NCBI GenBank assembly: GCA_018881555.1
Contig: JACAXG010000130.1
Location: 1 to 64,000, forward strand
Reading direction: 5' to 3'
DNA from: Amblyornis subalaris
Taxonomy: Eukaryota > Chordata > Aves > Passeriformes > Ptilonorhynchidae
Length of the DNA: 64,000 bases
The position numbers and the translations under genes are program-made. This document shows, piece after piece, positions 34,745 through 45,660 of this stretch (positions are counted from its first letter, which is position 1; each line of letters starts with the position of its first letter). A model generated the notes under the pieces. It ran no database searches. It was given only the letters and a program-made list of their open reading frames with translations, and had not been told where the DNA came from.

Positions 34745-35611
34745 CTCCAATATTTTTCACAATGAGGTCCCAGTCATGACCAAGAGCTCTCAAAAATCCA
34801 GATATAAATGCAAATCAGTGAGAAAATAGTGTGGTTGAGCTCCTTTCCCTCCAGTCCAGCAGACATTCCCAGAGCAGCACTCGCAGACCGGACTGAGCAC
34901 ATCCCATAGCGAGGCGATCCACCCTGCAGATATTCCCGGGATGGCACTGCCTGCTGACAAATTCCCAAGCTGCAAATGCACAGTGCTGAAATTCAATAGC
35001 CTCCCAGCTGCACGCTCGGGACTTGTGAACGCCGGGAGATGTCGGGATTGGCAGCAGNCTCTGGCAGATGAGCTCGTTTTCCAGATGACTCCGGAGACTG
35101 TGCCAGTTCCANGCTGAACTCTCCTCTTGCTCCTTCCTTGTTGTTGTTGTTGTCATTCCAAAGCTTCTTCTTGGAGATCTCCTGGGCTCCCAGTGCCTGT
35201 TCTCCCAAGAGTGTCTTGTTTGGTTTTCTGACTCTGCAAAGTGCTGGGATTGCTCAGCTCGGTTCCCTCGGCTCTGCTTATATGGAATTGACGTGGATCA
35301 GCGTTTGTTCTGGAAAAATTTCCCCTTTCTCTTCAGTATTTCTGTGCATTATTCCATAGATGCGTCCTAGTTTATTTCTCTGTTCGAAATAGCTTGGATT
35401 TCACTGCCAGTGACCCCCTCCATAAATAGTGGAAATGACTGTGCCTTGATACTTGGAATCTTCCAGACCACTTAGAGAGGAGGAAGAATTCCTGACTAAA
35501 GAGAAAAGGCCTCTGCAGTGATGTCCAGTTCCAGCACTAAGTGCCGAGCTGGCCTGATTCCATCCAGAGCTGGATGANGTGGGAGGGCTGTCAAAAAACC
35601 CTCAGGAATAC
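34745..35611. other. Unique non-coding DNA
   Basis: Contains a short run of TTG repeats at about 35139-35154. Open frames on both strands lack motifs. No gene is recognised. Confidence 0.45.
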
Positions 35612-35838
35612 AATCCCAGACTGGTTTGGGTTGGAAGGGACCTTAAAGATCATCCCATTCCACTCCCTGCCATGGGCAGGGACACTTTCCACTATCCCAG
35701 GTTGCTCCAAGCCCTGTCCAGCCTGGCCTTGGACACTTCCAGGGATCCAGGGGCAGCCACAGCTTCTCTGGGCAACCTGTGCCAGGGCCTCACCACCCTC
35801 ACTGGGAAGAATTCCTTCCTAATAGCCAATCTAAACCA
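35612..35838 (-). mobile_element. CR1 LINE 3' fragment, type A
   Basis: Antisense tail CTGGTTTGGGTTGGAAGGGA, then CATTCCACTCCCTGCCATGG, CCTTGGACACTTCCAGGGAT, CAGCCACAGCTTCTCTGGGC and CTGGGAAGAATTCCTTCCTA. An extra CCAGG lies in the GGGATGGGGC region, a small change shared with the + strand copy at 41054, which reads CTCTGGATCCCTGG there. Confidence 0.94.
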
Positions 35839-35925
35839 TCTTGATGCTAACTTGGATTTATTATGCCAGAATAATGGATTATACTGTATCATATTATATT
35901 TATTACATTATACATGCAATATAAA

Positions 35926-36010
35926 GAACAGAACAGAACAGAACAGAACAGAACAGAACAGAACAGAATAGAATAGAATAGAATAGAATAGAATAGAATA
36001 GAATAGAATA
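35926..36010 (+). repeat. Compound microsatellite, (GAACA)8 then (GAATA)9
   Basis: Eight perfect GAACA units (35926-35965) switch to nine perfect GAATA units (35966-36010). The two blocks differ by one C-to-T change per unit. All 17 units are otherwise exact, pointing to recent or ongoing slippage after the point change spread. Confidence 0.97.
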
Positions 36011-38468
36011 GGAGTCATTTTAGCAAAGGTTAATTGTGATATTAACTCTTCTCCCTGTACAGACTTTTAATGTGAAAAATGTTTATATATTTAAAGCTCC
36101 CTTTAATCACCAGACCTCAAGGCCACACTTCTCATTTACAACCCAATAACTTCCACTAGAAAAAAAATATAGATTTTTTTCTGAGAAAAACTCAGACTCT
36201 TTATATGGACAATGAAATATTATTTACAGCTTTGAAGAAGTTAAAAAAAAAGTTTAATTTCTGTGAGGTTCTATAATATCTTTAGGAGTTGGACTCATCC
36301 ACCAAAAATTTTCATGGGAGGCCTTCAGGTTTTTGCCCACAGTAAGAAATGGAGAGGAAGGAAAATTCTCCGGACTCCAAAAATAACCCTCTCTCTTTTG
36401 ATGTCTCAGATTTTTGAGGGAGAAAGCAAATTGCTCTGCAATAGATTTGCATGAATCACAGCACCAAACTCACATGGGGAGCCGTGATTAGGGGTGATTT
36501 CCTGCAGGAGGGAACAGGGAATTGCCTCCACGGAGCCTGGCCCGTGAGAAATCCAGGGGGAAAACAAGGAGGTGCTTCCCCCCTGCCCTACTCTCTGTGC
36601 CAGAAGGAAGGACAGGCCAGAAACCGCAGAAAAGCTAATAATTAACCTAAATTATTCTCAATATTTCACATTATTTCGAATCCACAGCATCTTCCTCACT
36701 CATCTTTTGGATTTTGATGCTCTTGAGTAGGATGGGAAATTTTCTCTTGGAAGTGGGTTGAAAATATCCAGGAGAAGGGTTTGTTTAACAAGAGCCCGAA
36801 GCAGGGAACAGTTCATTCCCAGCCTATTTCTCAAGACAGCAAACACACAGAATCATTACCGAGCACCCTCCTTTTTTTTTTTTTTTATGTTTTGGAGAAC
36901 TCTTGCACAATCTGCTGTTCCCCAGCATTTCAGCACGAAGAACTCGCCACTCTCGAGGCTTGGGGGTTTTTTATTCACCCCAAAAGCTGCAACTTTCCCT
37001 TCAAACTCTGCGCGTCATCCTCATCAAATCCTACACAGAAATGGGCATTAAGTGTTTTGTTTACTCATAACTTGGCAGAGCCACAACAAAGAACAGAATG
37101 TAAAGAATGAACTCCCTTTGCACAAGCCTTTCAGAGNGAAACAAAAGCCTTTACCTTCCCAAAACAGATTTTTCCAAGTGGGCCTCCTCTCTTTCTGAAG
37201 TGCCCAGCGTCACAGGGAGCTCTCGGATGGCTAAAAAACATGTGAGAGCCGAGCTAAAAACAGAAGGAATGAGAAAGTTCTCCTGCATCTGATTTTTTTT
37301 TTTTCATTAAAAAGGCATTAAGGAAAGATGGGCTTTTCAACACCGCGATGTGAACAAGCTTTCCACGCGACGTGTAGGAACCTGCTGGATCCGGGCTCCT
37401 TCCAACTTCCCCTCGGCTGTGGCAGCTGGAGAGCTTTGTTTCCACCTGCTTTCCCCGTTTGTCATCCCTGAGGTATGCTGGAGAAAGGCAGTTTAGCTCT
37501 AAACTGTCAGCCTGGCTGCAGCCAGGGCTGTTCATTTTTATTGTCTGATCGCATCCCTCCCGGTGGCTCGTGTTCCTTTCCTTCCCAGCTCCCCACACCT
37601 CTGCACCCACNGAGAACAGCTGGGGGTTTGGGTTTTTTTTTTTTTTGAAATGAAAATGCCCGTTTTTGAAACACCCAAAGGAAAACCACACGTGGCTGAT
37701 CCTATGGATCTGCTCCTTCCCCNCTCCAGGGAGTTGCAAACTTCTGTGGTTGCGGGAGAAGGGACCATCCAAATGTGGCTACAGAGACCAAAATGCTCCT
37801 GAAAGAGATTAAAATCCCATTAAAAATCCTAAAAACCTCTCCCCCCAAAACCTCTTGAAGACTGGCTGCCTCCATCTCCTGTGCTGGTGTTGGAAATAAA
37901 GCTGCCAGAGAGATCTTCTCCCATTCCTCCCGAATTTCAGGGGGATAGGAGAGAGTGGGTGTGGGGAGGGAAGGTATCTGGAGTACAAGAAAGGATGATT
38001 ATCAAGTCTAAAGAGAGCACGTCACAAAATGAAGAAATACAAGGCTATTTTTAAAGCAATTATTTTGTTTTCAAGCTGAAAACGTGCTGCAGTATTCCCC
38101 CTCTGCTTGCCATTCCAGAGGAGGTGTTGCATTTAGCTATGGCAAAATGAATTCCCTGGAAGAAAAGAAAATTGAAACACTGGCAGCAAAGTAGAAAAAG
38201 CAGAAGAGGAGAATTTTGTTTCCTCTGTTTTGAAGAGGAGAGAAATGATGTTTTCCAAACTCGATAAACTCCCAGGCCCAGCTCTGCAGCAACAGCCACA
38301 GCGATTCCCTGAGATGGTTTGTGCAGAAGCTCCCCCTGGTACCACAGAAATGTGTGAGTTCAGAGGAATCTCTTCACCCTTCCATGTGCATAATTTACCC
38401 AGAGAGATATTCTGGAAGTTTGGAAACCTCTCTGATAAGTTAGGAAGATTTAGGAACTTTTGGGGGTG

Positions 38469-38499
<31 letters not shown>

Positions 38500-39240
38500 T
38501 GACCTGTTACATAAACCTGTATTTTAAGAAGTGAACTAGAGACAGGAGGAAGGATCACAGGGGTTGGACACATAAGCAGCTGTCCCGATTTGGCGGAGCT
38601 GTTTGAGCTGTCACTGTGTGAATCCTTAATGTGTGATGATTATAAAGTACGGAGAGGGAGCTCAGCTCCCTCCTTGGAATTATTTTGCCTTTTTTCTCNG
38701 AGGAACAGCACAGACCCAGAGCTGCTGCTGGCAGCTGCCCCCGGCTCAGACCCACACCTCGAAGCCTCTTCCCAACCTTATTATTCCTCAGAATATTGAT
38801 TTATTAAGATCTAAAGTGATAAAATCCTGCTTATCCCAGGCTCAAATTTTCCTGACACCTTCACTAATTACACACCATAATGAAATCCCAGAAGCACTGA
38901 AATAATTGTTCCAGCAGGAACTCAGCCAGCCAAACACCTATGGAAGCTTCTCTCCCTTCACTCATCACTGTGGGAAGCAATCTTGGAGTCCTCTCCAAAA
39001 ACCCCCTCAAACAGATGTCTTGCAGCACAGCAAGACATTATCAAATTCAGGCTTGGAGTGAGCATGTTCCAAAATCCCTCAGAGAGAGTTCTGCCAGACA
39101 CACCTTATCATCCACAGGGAAGGGAGTGGGATCCAGGGGGGCACAGGGAAAAGAAGGAACTTTGGCCTGTCCAAACCCAGGTATGACCAAATGACTCCTT
39201 AACCCTAAGTGATACCATTGTCTCTATCTGGACATGGATT
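36011..39240. other. Unique DNA with several homopolymers
   Basis: About 3.2 kb with no recognised CR1. T runs lie near 36872-36886, 37292-37303 and 37632-37646, and an A29 at 38469-38497. A CpG cluster lies at 37341-37420. A 172-codon open frame on the - strand (37254-37772) crosses it, but it includes low-complexity runs and no recognisable domain. Confidence 0.45.
38469..38497 (+). repeat. A29 homopolymer
   Basis: Twenty-nine consecutive A, the longest homopolymer in the window. There is no AATAAA just upstream and no visible flanking duplication, so it is not read as a retrocopy tail. Confidence 0.9.
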
Positions 39241-39690
39241 CACAGGATCATGGAGTTGTTAAGGTTGGAAAAGCCCTCTGAGAGCATCNAGTCCAACCAT
39301 TCCCAGCACTGCCAAGGCCACCACTGACCCGTGTCCCCAAGTGCCACATCCACACNGCTTTTAAATCCCTCCAGGGATGAGGACTCCACCACAGCCCTGG
39401 GCACCCTGTTCCAATGCCTGGCAACCTTTTCCATGAAGGAATTTTCCCTATATCCAAACTAAATCTCCCCCTAGGCACAGCTCGAGGCCGTTCCCTCTCC
39501 TCCTCTCCCTGTTCCCTGGGAGCAGAGCCCGATCCCCCCTGGCTGCTCCCTCCTGTCAGGAGTTGTGCAGAGCCAGAATGTCCCCCCTGAGCCTCCTTTT
39601 CTCCAGGCTGAGCCCCTTTCCCAGCTCCCTCAGCCACTCCTGGTGCTCCAGCCCCTTCCCANCTCCATTCCCTTCCCTGGACACACCCAG
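39241..39690 (-). mobile_element. CR1 LINE 3' fragment, type B, longest copy here
   Basis: The antisense tail TTGTTAAGGTTGGAAAAGCC is followed by all type B blocks, then CTTTTCTCCAGGCTGAGCCC, CCCAGCTCCCTCAGCCACTC and CCTGGACACACCCAG, which reach further 5' than any other copy. About 450 bases are kept, with several N bases each replacing one consensus base. Antisense open frames across it are CR1 shadows. Confidence 0.95.
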
Positions 39691-40531
39691 AGGTACCAGG
39701 AGGAGCTGGANGGTGACTTCTGCCTGATCCCCAAANGAGGTNATGGATGCTCCATGTCCCTCCTTTCATTCGGACGCCTGTGAGAAGTTTCCACGCTGGG
39801 AGCATCCAGGAGAGCTGACCCAGAGCTGGAACAGCACCAGGAGTTGTCCACAGCGGACGGACCCGGTGGCCACCAGCCCCAGCTCCCTTCTTCCTGCCTG
39901 CCCAGACCCACTACCAGGCAACCCTAACGCAGATCCTCAGCTTTCCCAGGGAAACATTTCCAAGCGGGATCGATTTTTTTCTTTTTGCCTGTTTTCAAAC
40001 CAACATTAGCAAACGGTGCTGGGATGTGTCAGATCTGTTCTCAGCTGCGAGCCTGAAACGTGTCATTGTCGTGTGCTGTGTGAGCAAAGCTGGGCCTGGC
40101 TGCCGTGTGACTGAGCCCCAAATTAGTTTATGGAGCAGGTTCCTCCACAACGTGTCCCATCTTTCACTCCATCTTATCTTAATGAGCACTTCACCTCTGA
40201 AAGATAAGTTACTGCCACGGCGGCGAAATACAGGGTTTTAAAGTCTCCAGGAAAACCACAGGGATGAATGTCCCTGCTCGGGAAGCTCTGTCCTCTTTGA
40301 ACACAACTCCTGCAGCTTCCAAGTGTGCTGGAAAAAGTCATTTCCACTGCATTTGTTGTAAAACTCATTTGTGATTACAGGGTAGTGCTATTTTATATAN
40401 ATACGTGTGGAAAGTGATAATCTGAAAAATGTGCGTTCCTTCTGGAAAGCTCCACGGATCCTGCACTTGCAGCCTCAGCATTTTGNTTGTGGATACCTCC
40501 TTAAAAAGGAAAATGTTGCTTTACAAAAATA
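39691..40531. other. Unique DNA with a possible conserved block at about 40020-40240
   Basis: The part at 40020-40240 is complex and repeat-free with scattered CpGs, including CTGAAACGTGTCATTGTCG. It could be a conserved non-coding element. No exon with a splice pair stands out. Confidence 0.4.
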
Positions 40532-40590
40532 TCACAGAATGTCCTGAGTTGGGAGGGACACACAAGGATCACCAAAGTCTGACACCTGCC
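40532..40590 (-). mobile_element. CR1 LINE 3' terminal fragment, different subfamily
   Basis: The antisense tail TCACAGAATGTCCTGAGTTG continues GGAGGGACACACAAGGATCA. This ending (CCTGAGTTGGGAGGGAC) belongs to a CR1 subfamily distinct from types A and B. The sequence loses clear similarity after about 40590. Confidence 0.75.
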
Positions 40591-41053
40591 TTTGGCACGG
40601 GATCATGGATTTAATCCCTGAACAACCCCTCTCAGCGGGCATTTCTGCTGGAAGGACAGGAATCTCATGGAACATCCTCCTGTTCGGCCTGAAAGTCCTC
40701 CAGGTTCCTCTAGAACGCACCTGAGCACATCCAGGGGATGCCAGAGGCATTGGGATCTGGTCCCTGGTGGATCCAATGCACCCAACAGCCCCATGAACAC
40801 ATTCCATCGGCAGCAGCCCCTCTCCCAACTGGAATTGCAGCAGCCTCCACTTTAACATTCAGCCAGAGTGATATAAAATAATTATATCATTTAATCCCCT
40901 CATATCTCTGGATAAAACTGCTGTTTGAGAATCCCTGGAGCAGGCTATGGACCAGAGGGTTTGTTGGATTTGTGCCATCCCAGAAACAACTTCTACAACT
41001 TTTGAGCACAGAGATGGAAAACAAGACGTGGACTTTCGGACTTCCTTAGTAAA
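40591..41053. other. Non-coding DNA, possibly decayed CR1 at the left
   Basis: The part just right of 40590 may be a diverged continuation of the preceding CR1 copy. Beyond that nothing is recognised. Confidence 0.4.
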
Positions 41054-41472
41054 GATGCTCCAAAGGCTGGAGCCCCTCGGCTCTAGAGCCAGGATGGGAG
41101 AGCTGTGGAAGAAGAGAAAACTCCAGGGGGAGCTCAGAGCCCCTTCCAGTGCCTAAAGAGGCTCCAGGAGAGCTGGANAGGGACTTGGGACAAGAGATGG
41201 AGAGACAGGACACAGGGAATGGCTTCCCACTGCTAGAGGGCAAGGTTAGATGGGATATTGGGAAGGAATTCCTGGCTGTGAGGGTGGGGAGGCCCTGGCC
41301 CAGGTTGCCCAGAGAAGCTGTGGCTGCCTCTGGATCCCTGGAAGTGTCCAAGGCCAGACTGGACAGGGCTTGGAGCAAGCTGGGATAGTGCAAGATGTCC
41401 CTGCCCATGGCAGAGGTGTGACTGGATGGGCTTTAAGGTCCCTTCAACCCAAACCGTTCTGAAATTCTATGA
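41054..41472 (+). mobile_element. CR1 LINE 3' fragment, type A, long copy
   Basis: Begins near GATGCTCCAAAGGCTGGAGC, reaching further 5' than most type A copies. It then carries AGCCCCTTCCAGTGCCTAAA, GGCTTCCCACTGCTAGAGG, GATATTGGGAAGGAATTCCT, GCTGTGGCTGCCTCTGGATC and the tail CCCTTCAACCCAAACCGTTC. The CTCTGGATCCCTGG form matches the antisense copy at 35612-35838, suggesting a shared source. Confidence 0.95.
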
Positions 41473-44011
41473 CAGCAAAACAGGAGCTGCTCCCACCCTG
41501 TGGGCTTTTAATGTGATTGCGTCACTGGATTATAAAAAAAAAGATAAACAGATATTAGAATTTCCTCCTAAAATCCCCACTTTCTTCTGCTTCACATCTG
41601 ACCCATAATTCATGTTGGGAATTGCAAGAAGTAGGGGATGTACAAACTGTGTCCCACACCCTGTCTGCTCAGGAAACTCACTGGCATGTGGAATTAATTA
41701 CTTTTTTTTTTTTTAAATACATATAATTTCAAGTTCNTGGTCCAGCATCTCTGATTCATGGTAATAAAGGTTGCACAAGAGGAGAACTGTATAGAACAAA
41801 GGTTAATTTGAGAGTGAAATCCCCTTCCTAATGAAAGTCAACTGGAAACCTGCTGCTTCCAGAGACAAATTCCTGCAGCACCACTGATCTTTAATTGCTG
41901 ATTGCCGGGTTTAGGAATTCGGTGCCTTTAGANGTGAGCAAGAGGAGGCAGAGAGAAGAAGCAAAGAGCTTCTCAAGCCCTGCAGCTCCTGGCCTGGGAC
42001 TCTCCCGGGATGTTCCGGGCTCGTTCCTCCGTGCCACAGAACAGCTTTGTGCTNCCTACACCTTCTCCCCTTCAACATNCGAGTTTTCAGGCCATACCAA
42101 AAACCCTGAGATCAAAGCTCAGGTCNCTGTGCCAGCCCCAGAGATTTAGAACCCAGAGCCAGCTCTTGAACTCCCAAACCTGGGAGACAGTTTTAAAAGA
42201 ACACTTTTTAACTCCTGGTTTTTTTATATTTTCGGATCCTTTTCCATATCGGTGAGGGCTGGACCTGTCCTTGTCTGCCACAGCTCCAACCACTGCGGCT
42301 TTGGGAAGAATCCCACACATTACAAGACTCCCAACAACATCAGGAGGTCTGGCAGCCACAAGACCGTGCTCGAAAAAAAATAAATGAAGCAAGAAAAAAG
42401 CAGCAGAGGAGCAGAGGAAAGGATGGAAAAGCCACGGGAGAGTAGAGAAATGGCATTTTCTGAACATGAAGAATTATTACAAAGGTCAAAACTGAAGCCG
42501 CTNCAGGAGTTTCTGATTAAATCCTGCTTTGTTCCAAAGTGCTGACGTGNGGAAATCCAAATGGTTTGGGGAAGGTATCAATCTGATAGGGCCTGTTCCC
42601 GCCGGGTCATTTGCCTACTCGCTCTGCTCGAAACCTCGGCTCCCCCACAGCTGCTCAGATGGGCTGTTGGGAAAGCCGCATTCNCAGGCTCCCCAGAAAC
42701 TCGGGATTAAAGGAAATTAATTATTGATACAAGTCTCTGCTCCGCGTGTTTGCCTTATCAAATGATCTGTAGCTGTGCCTGGGGCGTGGGAGGAGCACAT
42801 CTGATATCTCTTAATGTTGCAAAAAGCTCCTTCCAGGGGCAGCCAAGGAGAGCAACGTTCCTGCTTTGGGCTCCCTTCCCGAAAAATACAGGGAGAAATA
42901 AGAAGTGAAAACGTTACATGGAAGTTTTAAGGAGTTAAAGCTTCCCTGGTTCTATCAGCAAATCCTTGGAGCTGAGCTCCCTGCTCCGAGGAACGCTGAA
43001 TTTGTAGGATAAGGCATTCCCACGGTGAAATCCCAATATCCCGGCATTTGGGGCTGGGGTAGGCTGTGAAAACCAATGCCAGCTCCCTCCAGCTATTCCC
43101 CTTTTGGACTGGGATTTGGTGTCTGAAGTTGTGCGGCTTTCCCCTGCTGGGAGCGGGCGGCAGCAGGGATGTGGGATGAGGGATGCAGGGATGTGGGATG
43201 CAGGGATGCTCTGCACTGTGCACCGATGCCATTAGGTGGTGCTTGAAACAGAAGATTGCAAGAAGGAAAAAAGCAAGAGCTCGTGTGCTGCCCAGGCAGC
43301 CTGCTCCATAAATATTTAAATATTTTATTCTAACAATTTAAAAATAAAAACTAAAAATACAAAAAAAAAAAAAAGGAGACAGAGAGAAAAAAATATTTTT
43401 TATTTAAAAGCTCATTCTAGGATTCAGTTTCCCATTCACAAATCAGATTTCTAGGCCTTGGCAGAGGTGAGTAATTAAATAAATAAATAGCCAACTCTTC
43501 CTCCTGCCTGGAGCATCTCTGCTCACACACACACACNAACACTCCCTTGAATCAGCCACTGATGTTTCNCTGCTCAGCCAAACCTGCTCGTCACGCCTCA
43601 GATCTCTATCTCTCTCCTAGGCTTGATAACTGCATTTCCAGTAAGTTTTGAGTCAGAGTTGAAAGACTATTTAATGCACCAGCTCGAAAACGGGTTTCCA
43701 GGAACAACTGTCCAAGGAAAAGCTCCCTAGTGAGGAAGAGGTCTTGACTGTGCATGGAAAAGCAGGAGCTCGCTCCCTCCCCTTCTCTGGCAAACACCTG
43801 CAGGCAGCAGGTAGATATTTATATGTTTACACATTTTCACAGCTTCCCTGTAAAATCACATTCGTGGGAAAGGGCCTGTGCAAAGCACTGGCAAGAGTTC
43901 ACCAATTAAATCCTTGCATCCTATTAGATTTATAAATAAATTTATCTCTTCAATTCTGTGTAACCCTTTAGACAACTCCTGATTTCACCTCACCCCTGTT
44001 ACACTGAGATC
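41473..44011. other. Unique DNA with simple repeats
   Basis: About 2.5 kb without recognised CR1. The part at 42710-42830 is complex (TAATTATTGATACAAGTCTC and following) and could be a conserved block. A GGGATG-type minisatellite lies at 43164-43210, and A-rich DNA at 43320-43410. No gene is recognised. Confidence 0.45.
43164..43210 (+). repeat. Short GGGATG-type tandem repeat
   Basis: Repeats of GGGATGTGGGATGA and GGGATGCA-like units, about six GGGATG cores in 45 bases. It is G-rich on the + strand. Open frames crossing it on the - strand read as repeated histidine-proline strings and are not coding. Confidence 0.8.
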
Positions 44012-44074
44012 CAGGAGCTGGACTCAATGATCCCCATGAGGCCATTCCAACTCAGGATATTCCATGATTCTGTG
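44012..44074 (+). mobile_element. CR1 LINE 3' terminal fragment, third subfamily
   Basis: The phrase GAGCTGGACTCAATGATCCC, followed by GAGGCCATTCCAACTCAGGA and ATTCCATGATTCTGTG, is the 3' end of a CR1 form different from types A and B. Only about 60 bases survive. Confidence 0.82.
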
Positions 44075-44261
44075 AACAAGCAGCCCTTTTATTTCTTTTT
44101 ACCCAGCTCCCTTATAATTTCAATCCTTGCATTATTGAATTATCATGAAATAGTGAATATTTATTCATTATTCATGTTCTCTGTGCCACTCTTGATTTTA
44201 TAGCAGCTAAATTTTAATGACTCTCACAGCAAGGGCAGAATGGTTGTAGATGAAAAAAAAT
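44075..44261. other. Short AT-rich spacer
   Basis: AT-rich sequence between two CR1 copies pointing towards each other. It includes TTTATTCATTATTCATG. Nothing else is seen. Confidence 0.5.
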
Positions 44262-44535
44262 TACAGAATCATAGCTCATGGAATTGTTAAGGTTGGAAAA
44301 GTCCTTTAAGATCATGGAGTCCACCCATTCCCAGCACTGCTATGGCCACCACTGACCCATGTCCCCAAGTGCCACATCCACACCTTTTTAAAAATATTTC
44401 CAGGGATGGGGACTCCACCACTGCCCTGGGCAGCTGTGCCAGGGCTGGACAGCCCTTTCCATGAAGAAGTTTTCCCTAATATTCAATCTAAACTTCCCCT
44501 GGTCCAATTTAAGGCCTTTTTCCCTTCTCCTGTCA
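44262..44535 (-). mobile_element. CR1 LINE 3' fragment, type B
   Basis: Antisense tail GGAATTGTTAAGGTTGGAAA, then CCACTGACCCATGTCCCCAA, GGACTCCACCACTGCCCTGG, TTCCATGAAGAAGTTTTCCC and CTTCCCCTGGTCCAATTTAA. It is truncated near the CTCCTGTCA phrase. Confidence 0.94.
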
Positions 44536-45208
44536 TGTATATCCTCCAGTAATTGTTGATGAAGATACTTATAAACCTGAAATTTGCTTATGTACTGCAG
44601 GGAATAATTAAAATAGAAATACTTTGAGAAATTTGAAGTCCAGCACTGGGCTTAACAAAGGCAGAAATGCTGATCACGTTCGTGTGAGGACTCAGAGATC
44701 ATAAATCCCTGGAAGTGGGCAAAGCAGCATTCCCTCCTCTTCAAGAGTTACCTGAAACACCAGAGGTGGGAGGGAGGTGGACAAAAGATATAAAGGGAGG
44801 CAGCTGATCCATTTTAAAGCCTCTCTCGTTCCTTTTAGGCTTTAGATTTCACACAAATATTTCTTTAAATGCACACATCTCTGTACCAAAACTCCCGTTT
44901 GAGAAGCTTCCAAAACTCGGCTTTTAATTAAAGCCATGCAAGTATAAAGCTCACACTGAATAAGTATCAAAAATAGAGACAAAACTGAGAAAATATGCAG
45001 GCATTTTTCTTGGGGTTTGTCAGGCACTGCAAAGACAATTAAGTTTCTTTTCTTCCCTGTACATATAATACTCAGAAGTGAAAGCTTAATTAACTTGTCA
45101 GAAACTCTGGCATCTCTTTTCTCGAGCTGCTGAACCCACCTTCCCCAAAGACTTGAAGGGAAAATAATAAAAAAAAAGAAAAAAAACTGAACGCTCGAGC
45201 TGAAATAC
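44536..45208. other. Unique non-coding DNA
   Basis: No repeat is recognised. A 243-codon open frame on the - strand (44842-45573) crosses this stretch. Its amino end is antisense CR1 and most of the rest is unremarkable. The only part worth separate notice is 45209-45418. Confidence 0.45.
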
Positions 45209-45418
45209 CTGATCATGCATGACATTCCTGTCCTGTCCCACAGTTTGTCTGTCATTACCAGAGGGTTTTTTATCCATCTGGGTGAGCACGCTCTTTTCCC
45301 AGTTGTCTGGGAACGTCTCGGAATTGCGACTGCTCCGAGACGACGGCCCGTGTGTCGAGGGGCGGGATGTGGTGGCACTAATTGCAGCGTGCACACTTTC
45401 CTCAGGAAAATCCTGGCA
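45209..45418 (-). CDS. Candidate internal coding exon, unidentified
   Basis: On the - strand an acceptor-like TTTTGCTGACAG precedes 45418 and a donor-like CAG|GTATTT follows 45209. The 210 bases between are open for exactly 70 codons in phase 0. An in-frame TGA lies immediately outside the acceptor. The translation is polar and serine-rich with segments such as ETFPDNWEKSVLTQMDKK and contains no domain I recognise. I count 11 CpGs, eight of them in 45313-45357, well above the flanks. Against it, other frames on both strands are also open here, and no neighbouring exon was found. It could instead be a CpG-rich regulatory element. Confidence 0.22.
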
Positions 45419-45527
45419 CTGTCAGCAAAATGTCCTCGATCACCTGGATTCTTCTGCCAGTTCAAGGCCCTGAGAAGCAGATACAGCAGTTGGGAAAAGA
45501 AAACTTTTTCCCCCCTGACAACNAGGC

Positions 45528-45660
45528 CACATCCCCGGAGGGGTTTAAAAGTGGATGTAGCACTTGGGGACACGGGTCAGAGGTGGGTCTGGAAGTGCTG
45601 AGGGAGCACTGGACTTGATCTTTGAGCATTTTTCCAACCTTAATGATCCTAGGATTCTAC
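45528..45660 (+). mobile_element. CR1 LINE 3' fragment, type B
   Basis: Starts near CACATCCCCGGAGGGGTTTA, then GTGGATGTAGCACTTGGGGA, CACGGGTCAGAGGTGGGTCT and TTTTCCAACCTTAATGATCC, with the tail AGGATTCTAC. It is diverged in the CTGGACTTGATCTTTGAGC region. Confidence 0.9.

Noticed and set aside
37254..37772. 172-codon open frame on the - strand
   Set aside because: It contains lysine runs from T tracts and low-complexity ends. In a window this size, open runs of about this length are expected by chance. A CpG cluster inside it is noted but not enough for a gene call.
38469..38497. Poly-A tail of a processed pseudogene
   Set aside because: No polyadenylation signal upstream, no recognisable coding remnant and no flanking duplication.
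44842..45573. 243-codon open frame on the - strand as one gene
   Set aside because: The amino end is antisense CR1, and the middle includes a run of phenylalanines from an A-rich tract. Only the 45209-45418 part is kept as an exon candidate.
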